Made by a program: the position numbers and the translations under genes. DNA of 14,647 nucleotides, taken from positions 1-14,647 of the forward strand of contig JAOXYC010060009.1 in NCBI GenBank assembly GCA_028565715.1, in the 5' to 3' direction. Positions 8,059 through 14,647 of the stretch are shown here, piece after piece (position 1 is the stretch's first letter; every line of letters starts with the position of its first letter). Below the pieces are notes generated by a model, which saw only the letters and a program-made list of their open reading frames with translations, made no database searches and was not told the DNA's origin. The stretch comes from Phoronis pallida (taxonomy: Eukaryota > Phoronida > Phoronidae).

Positions 8059-8546
8059 AAAAAATGTTTAATTCCAAACATTTTTCCAAGTTAAAAAAAA
8101 ATCAAAATTTATCTTAAAAAAGATAAAAATGTAATGAATAGACGGTACAAATGTCAGATCGACACATCGAAAATCCAAAAAAGTGACAACCCATCGAACA
8201 TTTCAGGTAACATTCTTCAAATTACACGCTTCGTACCATTAATGTAACTTGAACGGTCAGTTTATACGGCATATTGTGACTGTCAGTTTTAAAAGGCAAG
8301 CCATTCAGTCAGTCGTTGCGGTTTAATCTAACATATTGAATTTTTCCCCATATATCTACAACACGATGAACCATTAGAACCTACATTTTGGACTTGTTTT
8401 GAAAAGCATTTTTTGAGATATTAGACCATAAAGTTGGGGACTTTTTTCTGAATCACCCGATATACATGCAATCCGTCGATCTACATAACAGGGAATACCC
8501 TTATATCAATACATATATGTTTGTGGAATTCCGTATCAGGTACGGG
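8059..8546. other. No recognisable feature
   Basis: AT-rich sequence with no domain-coding frame, RNA gene or repeat that I can support. Confidence 0.4.
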
Positions 8547-8726
8547 GACATCAAACTGTCAAAAATGAATAAATCACGCATTGTTATCACCTGTTTATAC
8601 TATCTAATGTATTTTTTATGGTCCTTACCAGACTGTGACATCAAACTGTCAAAAATGAATGAATCACGCAATGTGTAACCTTTTTTAAAATACTATCTCA
8701 GGTATTTTTATTGTCCATACCTGATA
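8547..8726 (+). repeat. 90-bp tandem duplication
   Basis: GACATCAAACTGTCAAAAAT at 8547 recurs at 8637. Similarity continues through ATCACGCA, TACTATCT, and TATTTTT followed by GTCC and TACC. The two units are diverged and noncoding. Confidence 0.75.
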
Positions 8727-9710
8727 CTTGCATTTAATGGTTTTCACTTAGTTCTGTTTCATCATAATTTTAGTTAGAATCATTTTTAAAATCAACAAAA
8801 GTTTTACAGCCTTTTTATGCATCTATTTTGTAGACTAAATTTCATTATTTTAATGAAAAAATGCGTCATTGGCAATAACTTTACTAGAACAGAATACTCA
8901 TAAAAATGTCAAAACAGGCACAGTATGCGTACAATGTACAATAGATATTCTGACAAGCAATGCGGCAAAAACTGCGGACTGCCCATATTTCTGGAACAAA
9001 ATGACCATAAATTTGAAGAATTAATTAAAAGAACATTTATTTATGAACACGGCTATGTTAGAACAAATGTTATTAATTTCTTTTTAAGTTGAAAAATCAA
9101 TATTGAGATTATTGACCTACTTATTTACCACCTGCGAAGATAACCATCGGGACGGTTTGGAGATTTTAGTTCAACTCAGCGTGTTGCCAAAAAGATGTTA
9201 ATTTTGACATGAATCATAGTGGCATCACGCTGATTTTTTCCACACATATTCTTGCAACCAATATTGTCAAATTTCCTTAAAAAGTTTTATGAAAAATTCT
9301 AAATTTAACAGGCCATTCACCCGAATGCACTTCACGAAATGTCTGACATTTTCATTTCACTTTCGGAAAATTGGTTGCCATGGCAACAATTTTTTTAAAA
9401 ATTGTTATGAAAATCAAATTATGAAACCAAATACATTTTTTTTAATAAAACTCCTGTAAAATTTCGTTGTTGTAGTTTATACAGTTTTTTGTGAAATCAG
9501 GTTCCAAATGTTGAGGACATTTTTTTTGTCACCTGCTATAAGCGACCTTTTTGGTGTTGCCATGTAAAAGGATACCTGTTTGCCTGCGTAGTACGGCGAA
9601 CAATATTTCTTAGTTGCCATTTTTTGTAAGTTTGGAAATTTTAAAACAACCAGAGTGCATTTTCTAAGTCCAAAGAGCAGCATTAATTCAGCGCATTTGA
9701 AAAGCGTATA
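8727..9710. other. Noncoding stretch with one regulatory-like motif
   Basis: AT-rich. I see no coding region. The only distinctive element is the X-box-like palindrome at 9374-9387. Confidence 0.4.
9374..9387. promoter_or_regulatory. RFX X-box-like palindrome
   Basis: GTTGCCATGGCAAC is a perfect 14-bp palindrome equal to the consensus bound by RFX transcription factors, which control ciliary genes in animals. It is flanked by G on the left and AA on the right, also compatible. No adjacent promoter is visible, so function is unproven. Confidence 0.4.
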
Positions 9711-9995
9711 CCGTATTGCCCCGCATATGAGCGCATGCGCCTATATGTGAATACGCGCAATTACGCAGAACGTATAGGCCCATGCGCCTATTTTGGTAGA
9801 CGTTTGAGTAGAGCGAGTGTTTAAATTAACATGTCAAAAGCGTGCCTTTATCCGGAGAGCCCGGTTAACATGGGCCTATACACGGGACCTTTAGGCCCAT
9901 GCGCCTATTTTACTCGAATTTGAATTTACAAATGTTGAAAGCAAAATGCATTATTTCGCATATAGGCACATGCGCTCATATGCGGGGCAATACGG
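9711..9995. mobile_element. MITE with TA target duplication, copy 2
   Basis: 285-bp element. The left end CCGTATTGCCCCGCATATGA is matched exactly by the complement of the right end, and the inverted repeat extends to about 40 bp with few changes. TA flanks both sides (9709-9710 and 9996-9997). Internal repeats of GGCCCATGCGCCTATTTT occur at about 9777 and 9894. The ends match the element at 1799-2222. GCGCATGCGC at 9731-9740 fits an NRF1 site. The element lies 19 bp beyond the GPCR stop codon and so is probably transcribed in its 3' UTR. Confidence 0.82.
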
Positions 9996-10016
9996 TAGTT
10001 TTAATTGTTTCAAATG

Positions 10017-10973
10017 TCAAACCGCTTCTTCTGGTTCCACTGTTGTTTCATTTCCAACGTGTTCACTTTCACTGGACTTGGCAATTTGAATCAATTTCTC
10101 GCAACCAATGTGTTTGTAAAGATGCCGTCTAAAAGTCTTATTGGTAAAGTTATAGATTAATGGATTCATGAAGGAGTTTGCTATGAAGATTGATGCAGTT
10201 TTAAGCAAGAAAGTTCTGTCAGTTACGTGAAACGCAAGTACGTACATCGGAACTACGCAAATAGTGTAGACGACCAGAACAACGCAGCACATTCGCGCGA
10301 GTGTAAATCCATAGATGATGTAGCAAATACCAAGGGAGACAGTTCCTATCATCAGTATTATTGCTTTAAAATGTTCAGGGGTATACTGTCTAGCTATCGT
10401 GCATGATTGAAGTTTGTTGTAGTTTTTATCTACATGATCTGTTGCTATGTAGAGTGGTATAGAAAACACAATCCAGGCAACAATATTACTTATGACCGCT
10501 CGCTTATGTGTGACAATTTCAAAGTATTTCAACGGCCAATACGTGGCTATCAAACGATCCTCAGCTATCAGGATCAATGATGCACTTGTCCAGATGAGTG
10601 GCTGAATAACACTAAAGAGACTAGCATTGCAAAGACGCTTGTCTTCAAAGTACCATGGTATGGTCGCATTAGGGTCCATAAGAACTGGTACAGTGTTCTT
10701 GAAAATGTTCATTGGAATAGTCCAAATTCCTACCAGAAAGTCCGTAACTGCCAAGGCCACCAAGAACGTGTTGTGTGGAAGAGCGCGTATCTTCTTACTC
10801 TTGCAGTAAACGTAGATGACGAGAACATTTCCCACGAGGATAAGAATTATAGTTATGAATTTGATGGGGAGCAGAACTTTCATTGTCGTCGGGTGGAAAT
10901 TTTGAATACTGCTCATTTTTCTTATTACAGCCTGAATAGCGAACGTCATGGACTGGGTCGCGTTGGGTTCCAT
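10017..10973 (-). CDS. Class A (rhodopsin-like, amine-type) GPCR with nearly absent third intracellular loop
   Basis: 318 residues in a single exon; an in-frame stop lies 12 bases before the ATG. Seven membrane segments can be placed: TM1 about 33-56 (GN at 48-49), TM2 68-91 (L-A-V-T-D, Asp78), TM3 116-138 (Cys115 for the disulfide), then E-D-R at 138-140 in place of DRY. TM4 is 159-178 (Trp167), the second-loop Cys is 191, TM5 203-226, TM6 229-249 (C-V-V-P instead of CWxP) and TM7 259-275 (NPLIY 270-274). The tail has a palmitoylatable Cys291 and ends E-E-A-V. An N-glycosylation site is at Asn4. TM5 runs into TM6 (T-L-A-R-M-C-C-V-V) with no room for the usual third loop, which couples to G proteins. 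The ligand is unknown. It may be a decaying or non-signalling receptor. Confidence 0.9.
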   Translation of the reverse strand: MEPNATQSMTFAIQAVIRKMSSIQNFHPTTMKVLLPIKFITIILILVGNVLVIYVYCKSKKIRALPHNTFLVALAVTDFLVGIWTIPMNIFKNTVPVLMDPNATIPWYFEDKRLCNASLFSVIQPLIWTSASLILIAEDRLIATYWPLKYFEIVTHKRAVISNIVAWIVFSIPLYIATDHVDKNYNKLQSCTIARQYTPEHFKAIILMIGTVSLGICYIIYGFTLARMCCVVLVVYTICVVPMYVLAFHVTDRTFLLKTASIFIANSFMNPLIYNFTNKTFRRHLYKHIGCEKLIQIAKSSESEHVGNETTVEPEEAV

Positions 10974-11030
10974 TCTGAAGGGTTAAGTTTAAGTAGCTGC
11001 TGTCGCACCGTGAAATGGTCAAATTCATGA

Positions 11031-11254
11031 AATCTGCCCTAATTTATTTTTCATGTACACACCACGTGATATATAAGAATAGGATGTTCAAAAAGTGAGT
11101 CATAAATGAAGTCAAGGTAAAATAGGATTACATTCTAATTGTCAATAAAAACATAAATAACAACTGCCAACTCTCAGTTTTTATATTGTATGTGTATATG
11201 TGTATTGACTATTCTTGTTTGGTATGCAGCCTTCTGGCTAGGTCACGTATCAAT
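11031..11254. other. Upstream flank of the GPCR
   Basis: Noncoding apart from the candidate promoter motifs. AT-rich, with a TGTA/TGTG-rich stretch near 11185-11205. Confidence 0.35.
11063..11076 (-). promoter_or_regulatory. Candidate core promoter of the GPCR: TATA-like stretch beside an E-box
   Basis: On the - strand TTATATAT (11069-11076) is followed directly by CACGTG (11063-11068), about 90 to 100 bases upstream of the GPCR start codon. The spacing is compatible with a short 5' UTR. In AT-rich DNA such a TATA match is weak evidence. Confidence 0.25.
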
Positions 11255-11300
11255 ACATGTCTGGCGAGGATGGTTGTACCCGTCGAAACATGTCGCACGT
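11255..11300 (+). ncRNA. Degenerate hammerhead ribozyme-like motif (type I, PLE style)
   Basis: The hammerhead parts occur in order: ACATGT (11255-11260, stem I strand), CTGGCGA (core; CTGANGA expected), GATGG / loop / CCGTC (11269-11273 with 11280-11284, stem II), GAAAC (11285-11289), a two-base loop, GTC (11292-11294, cleavage site), and GCACGT (11295-11300, stem I strand). Five of six stem I positions pair, counting one G-T wobble. Hammerheads with minimal stem III are known in PLE terminal repeats. The core A-to-G change and an extra G before stem II should abolish cleavage, so this is probably a relic. Confidence 0.45.
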
Positions 11301-11688
11301 GAAAACAGTTGTTATTAATGTTCAACTTTTATTATAACTGTTTAGCAACAGACCCTTTGTCCGTCCTTTCCCATGATTAACATGTATGTCATGTAGGTGG
11401 TCCTTCTACAATGATGTCGTTGCTGATTCTATATTTGGAGGTCACGTGGCTACTCGGCGCAGACGAATTGTGTTGGCATGTGCTGAAACACGGTTACTTT
11501 ACTGGTTGAATGGTTGTCAATATCTGAATGTTCTGCTTGTATTTATTATATAAATTCCATAATGGGCTAATTTTGTCACTTTTTTACTCTAGCATTTAAC
11601 GTATAGATGAGAATGACATGTTTTTATGTGGAGCGAAATTTTCATTTAAATTAAGTTTTAAAATATGATATTTTTCACGCGAATTTCA
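11301..11688. other. Noncoding stretch between PLE relics
   Basis: No domain recognised. It may include eroded sequence from the second PLE, but I cannot show that. Confidence 0.3.
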
Positions 11689-11841
11689 AAGCTTTCTTAT
11701 AAGATCCCATGCTCGAATTGTGATAAATTATATATTACACTAGCAGAGCACAAACATGAAGTTGACACCTTGTTCCTTACACGATCGCAGAATCGTGCTT
11801 CTCACAATGGTTTCAACAAGTCTGTTGTCACTGACCACTGT
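11689..11841 (+). pseudogene. GIY-YIG domain fragment of a second Penelope-like element
   Basis: The short frame reads Y-K-I-P-C-S-N-C-D-K-L-Y-I, then E-H-K-H-E-V-D-T, and N-K-S-V-V-T-D-H-C. This is the PLE nuclease pattern with the C-x2-C pair, Y-I-G start, K-E-H and the T-D-H-C block. The segment that should carry G-E-T-x-R after Y-I is missing, so the catalytic Arg is gone. It differs strongly from the domain at 6437-6690, so it comes from another PLE family. No RT remains beside it. Confidence 0.6.
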
Positions 11842-11899
11842 GTTATTGCATTGACTTTATTTTCATGAAAAAACACTCTGCATTGAGTTGTTATCACGT

Positions 11900-12088
11900 A
11901 GATAAATTCAATTTAATCTCCGAATAAATACATTTATTTCGGGAGATATTTTGGGCTCTCTATACATCCCTTTGAATGGACTATTCCGCGGGACATATTC
12001 TCCCAGTCCCTTTGTCTACATCTAGGTCAGTTCATTTCGCTCTTACTTTTCGGCAAGTAGTTCCACGTTTCGGTCAAATTGTTTTACC
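11900..12088 (+). repeat. Repeat A1
   Basis: Matches A2 (13792-13980) with few substitutions, a 4-bp insertion in A1 (AGTA after GGCA) and a 4-bp gap near CATTGAATGG. It starts with stacked palindromes (ATCTCC paired with GGGAGAT at 11916-11946). Confidence 0.9.
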
Positions 12089-12141
12089 AGTTATTAGTTT
12101 TCAACAAAACATATAATTTATAAATGAATCGATAGTATATT

Positions 12142-12170
12142 TCATTCATTCATTCATTCATTCAATGAAT
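12142..12170 (+). repeat. (ATTC)n microsatellite
   Basis: Five to six CATT units followed by AATGAAT, which can fold back on the array. It lies inside the mobile element, between A1 and the ORF. Confidence 0.9.
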
Positions 12171-12219
12171 TGGTCTAGACAGTTATCTACGCTTAGAATT
12201 GTTTTTCTGGTTTTCCAGT

Positions 12220-12657
12220 ATGTCACCTAAGAAATCTGCTACGCGTCCAGCGACCTGTCGACAAGCTTCCGAACAAAACGAAGCAGAGCAGCCGTCAACG
12301 AGCCACCATCAGATTTCGGCTGCAGTCATTTCTAACATAGTCGGGAAATTGAAAGAACAGTTGTTGAACGAAGCTTCATTATTCAAGCAACTTCGTAATC
12401 AGTTTGTTCGACCGTCATCACCGCTCATCTCTACGCGCCCGACAGATTCAACTCCAGCACCGCTGATTGGCAATGTTCTCCAAGAAGTCAATATTCAACC
12501 ATCATCATCACCATCCCCATTTCTACATAAAGGAGTCCAAGACTGCTTGCTCCTAATTCCGTTCCATCCCACTTACCTTATCCACTACTACGGAGTTCAA
12601 TACTGCTTGCTCCGACGTTTTGCGACAGCAAAAATACATGCTTTATTCTCCTACTGA
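12220..12657 (+). CDS. Short gag-like ORF of the split-repeat element
   Basis: 145 codons from the ATG at 12220 to the TGA at 12655-12657. The protein starts M-S-P-K-K-S-A-T-R-P-A-T, is rich in Ser, Gln and Pro, and has a probable helix at about 32-60 (I-S-A-A-V-I-S-N-I-V-G-K-L-K-E-Q-L). Basic starts of this sort followed by a helix are common in ORF1/gag proteins of retrotransposons, but no zinc knuckle is visible. A pyrimidine tract with CAG (TTTTCTGGTTTTCCAG) ends one base before the ATG, so this could be the start of a spliced exon. The last 45 or so codons cross the first two hairpin repeats and may not be real coding sequence. Function not recognised. Confidence 0.4.
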   Translation: MSPKKSATRPATCRQASEQNEAEQPSTSHHQISAAVISNIVGKLKEQLLNEASLFKQLRNQFVRPSSPLISTRPTDSTPAPLIGNVLQEVNIQPSSSPSPFLHKGVQDCLLLIPFHPTYLIHYYGVQYCLLRRFATAKIHALFSY

Positions 12658-12758
12658 TTTTTTTTCAACGAGCTACATTATAAATCCTTTATTTGCTATG
12701 CCACCTAATTCCGGGTTCCGTACAACCTTCATGATTCCGTGGCGCTGTCGTTCCGATA

Positions 12759-13188
12759 TGGGATCCAAGACTGCTTGTCGCAACCAATTTCGTTATTCAC
12801 GATTCTATGGTGCTACCTTTCGACATGGGGTTAAAGACTGCTTGCCCTGACCAAAGTAGCTATTCATTCTTGTTAGTTCTACCTTTTTGTATCCTTATAT
12901 CTGTAATTTTCTATCACGTTGATACTCGAGTTTGTATGTATTGATTTTGTTTTCTCTGTTGCATAATCAATTTTCGAGTTTTAGATCACTTTCCCATGGC
13001 ACAATTTCTTATGATCGTACATTGTATGTATTTTATCTTTAGTCTTTACCTTTTTTCTTTCGTTGTATAATTACTGTTCAACTTCATGATACTTGCTTTT
13101 TACCACAATTTCTTAATTTTAGTCTAGTTTTCTTTTCAACTTGTATATTTCTCATTCAGTTTTGGAGTCCAAGATTGCTTGCTCCAAA
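12759..13188 (+). repeat. Duplicated block, first unit (hairpins 3-5)
   Basis: This segment recurs as 13214-13554. Shared stretches include TTCACGATT, ATGGTGCTACCTTTCGACAT, TTGTATCCTTATATCTGTAA and TTTTCGAGTTTTAGATCACT. The second unit lacks about 90 bp. Confidence 0.85.
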
Positions 13189-13213
13189 CTTTTGCAGTGT
13201 TCTTTTTTGAAGT

Positions 13214-13554
13214 TGGGATTCAAGACTGCTTGTCCCAACCAATTTAGTAATTCACGATTGTATGGTGCTACCTTTCGACATGGGGTTCAAGACTGCTTGC
13301 CCTGGCCTTAGTAGCTATTCTTGTTAGTTCTACTTGTTTGTATCCTTATATCTGTAATTTTGTATCACGTTTATACTCAAGCTTGTATGTATTATTTATG
13401 TTTGCTCTGTTGCATCATTAATTTTCGAGTTTTAGATCACTTCATACCAAAATCTCTCTGCTTTATACCACAATTTCCTAATTTTAGTCAAGTTTTCTTC
13501 TCAACTTTCATTGTTATCATTCTGTTTTGGAGTCCAAGATTGCTTGCTCCAAAC
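13214..13554 (+). repeat. Duplicated block, second unit (hairpins 6-8)
   Basis: Second copy of the 12759-13188 block. Its hairpins are better paired than those in the first unit (7-bp outer stems in hairpins 6 and 8). Confidence 0.85.
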
Positions 13555-13647
13555 TAATGCATTGAATCACCCCCCTCCATTCTGCCTCACTCCATGCCAT
13601 CGATCGAGTGGTGTTTCTTCGGATGGGCGGATGACTTCGTCATTTTG

Positions 13648-13798
13648 GCGCTTTTTGTCTGCCCATTTTTGCTAGTTCTTCTCATATTGTTATATAACTT
13701 CTATTTTTTATAAATAAATTTTTCAACCACACCTTTGTTCCTCTTCTCTGCAAACCGAGCTTGAAACACCACTCAACCAAAATATCGACCGAGATAAA
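13648..13798 (+). repeat. Repeat B1
   Basis: Begins GCGCTTTTTGTCTGCCCAT and ends ATATCGACCGAGATAAA. It matches B2 at 14115-14270 closely and is contiguous with A2. Confidence 0.9.
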
Positions 13799-13980
13799 TT
13801 AAATTTAATCTCCGATTAAATATATTTATCTCGGGAGATATTTTGGGTTCTCTATACATCCCTTTCATTGAATGGACTATTCAGCGTGACATATTCTCCC
13901 AGTCCCTTTGTCTACATCTAGGTCAGTTCATTTCGCTCTTACTTTTCGGCAAGTTCCACGTTTCGGTCAAATTTTTTAAC
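13792..13980 (+). repeat. Repeat A2
   Basis: Second copy of A, directly following B1 and overlapping it by the shared AGATAAA. About 135 bp of unrelated sequence separate it from B2. Confidence 0.9.
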
Positions 13981-14114
13981 CCACCCGACCATTCCCCAAA
14001 CTGTTTTCTCACACAACTTTTCTGTTCCATGTTTTGTATAGCAAGTTTCACCGTGCATATTTTATATAACCCAAATATTTAGAGTATTGTTAGTAGTCTA
14101 TTTACTAGCCGTCT

Positions 14115-14270
14115 GCGCTTTTTGTCTGCCCATCTTTGCAGAGTTCGTCTCATATTGTTCGTCTCATATACTTCTACTTTTTATAAATAAAATTTTCAAC
14201 CACACCTTTGTTCATCTCTCTGCAAACTGAGCTTGAAACACCACTCGATCAAAATATCGACCGAGATAAA
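14115..14270 (+). repeat. Repeat B2
   Basis: Second copy of B. It ends in AGATAAA at 14264-14270, which marks the right boundary of the element. Confidence 0.9.
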
Positions 14271-14647
14271 GCAATCCTGACGGTTTTAGAAATGCCGAAA
14301 TCGCAGTCTCAAGCCAGTTTTGAGCTCAAAGACGCTAATTAAGGTCCCTTCTTAAAAGTATGACAGCGTGAAACAGGCAAAATGAGATGATGATGTAATT
14401 GCATTGCAATAAGTGAAAAGTGGAATACAATTTGAATGACGGCTAGTATGTTTGCAATTACGACATTTACAAATTTCGGTTTTATTAGGTTCACAGTTAC
14501 GCTAAACACCTATTGCTTTCATTTTCAATGTATTCACATAAGCATAACTTTTGAGGTTAATGGTTCCCCCGTCAATGGGGCTAGTTGGCAAACTAAGAAC
14601 TCCTCAGATGGCGCTATTGTTTTATGTGGTATTGCCATTAACAATGG
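14271..14647. other. Right flank of the split-repeat element
   Basis: No coding region, RNA gene or repeat that I can support in this last stretch. Confidence 0.4.

Larger units (their letters stand above)
12531..13554 (+). repeat. Eight copies of a conserved small hairpin
   Basis: Copies are at 12531-12554, 12591-12614, 12759-12782, 12826-12849, 13161-13188, 13212-13239, 13281-13304 and 13526-13553. Each has an outer stem of 5-7 bp, a two-base 5' bulge (TC or TT), an inner stem CAAG:CTTG, and the loop ACTG or ATTG. Outer stem variants are paired: GGAG:CTCC, GGGA:TCCC, GGGG:CCCT. The flanking pair also varies (A:T, C:G, T:A). Copies 3 and 4 have one weak pair each. Confidence 0.85.
11900..14270 (+). 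mobile_element. Non-autonomous element with split direct repeats (A1-interior-B1A2-B2), Ngaro/PAT-like
   Basis: A1 (11900-12088) is repeated as A2 (13792-13980). B1 (13648-13798) is repeated as B2 (14115-14270). B1 runs directly into A2. This order is the split direct repeat layout of Ngaro/PAT-type tyrosine-recombinase retrotransposons. The 7 bp AGATAAA occurs at all three junctions (11900, 13792, 14264), as expected if circle and target recombine at a short common core. Only a short gag-like ORF is present. An alternative is a 1892-bp unit beside a 472-bp internally deleted unit of the same repeat. Ordinary LTRs do not explain it, since A1 is not followed by B. Confidence 0.6.

Noticed and set aside
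7749-8081. 110-codon open frame on the - strand
   Set aside because: Lys/Phe/Ser-rich product of degenerate low-complexity repeats, overlapping a hairpin; no domain.
8466-8678. 70-codon + strand ORF
   Set aside because: It spans the 90-bp tandem duplication and shows no domain or coding bias.
10795-11028. - strand ORF overlapping the GPCR start
   Set aside because: Shadow frame of the GPCR; no domain.
12620-12850. 76-codon + strand ORF after the gag-like ORF
   Set aside because: It runs through hairpin repeats, is frame-shifted relative to the first ORF and has no recognisable domain.
12532-13550. Hairpin motif as a repeated peptide (G-V-Q-D-C-L)
   Set aside because: The copies fall in all three frames with stops between them, and the base changes follow pairing, not codon position.
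11900-14270. Simple LTR retrotransposon with a 472-bp LTR at 13792-14263
   Set aside because: The left end matches only the first 190 bp of that segment; B sequence does not follow A1.

Overview
The window looks like AT-rich nuclear DNA of an invertebrate animal, probably marine. The evidence is exon-intron structure with phase-1 EGF and TSP1 modules, an intronless class A GPCR, Penelope-like elements (PLEs) with RT plus GIY-YIG domains, MITEs, minisatellites, and an element with the layout of a tyrosine-recombinase retrotransposon. I cannot name the species; cnidarian, mollusc or another invertebrate with many PLEs are all compatible.

1-3466 holds the 3' part of a + strand gene for an extracellular modular protein. 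It has two calcium-binding EGF exons, an exon joining an unrecognised region to a thrombospondin type 1 repeat, a large intron carrying a MITE, and a duplicated Ser/Thr/Lys-rich exon whose second copy ends in a GPI-signal-like hydrophobic tail. All visible junctions are phase 1. The EGF-to-TSP1 exon has a one-base frame break, so the locus may be decaying or contain a sequence error.

4262-6718 is a rearranged Penelope-like element: a - strand partial copy, a short fold-back palindrome, then a + strand copy with a frameshift and a 335-bp insertion. Its 3' two thirds still has an open reading frame covering most of the RT and the GIY-YIG nuclease. 7046-8058 is a cluster of fold-back DNA: a 19-bp minisatellite interrupted by a palindromic element, a perfect 21-bp hairpin built from the minisatellite unit, and an AT-rich inverted repeat. 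8547-8726 is a 90-bp tandem duplication. 9711-9995 is a second MITE of the family seen in the first gene's intron.

10017-10973 (-) is an intronless class A GPCR with an almost absent third intracellular loop. 11255-11300 resembles a damaged hammerhead ribozyme of the type carried by PLEs, and 11689-11841 is a relic of a GIY-YIG domain from a different PLE.

11900-14270 is the most interesting part. Its repeats are arranged A1 - interior - B1A2 - B2, as in Ngaro/PAT-type tyrosine-recombinase retrotransposons. It has one short gag-like ORF and no visible RT or recombinase, so it would be non-autonomous. The interior carries eight copies of a small hairpin whose outer stem changes in matching pairs (AG:CT, GA:TC, GG:CC), which points to a maintained structure that I cannot assign to any known motif.
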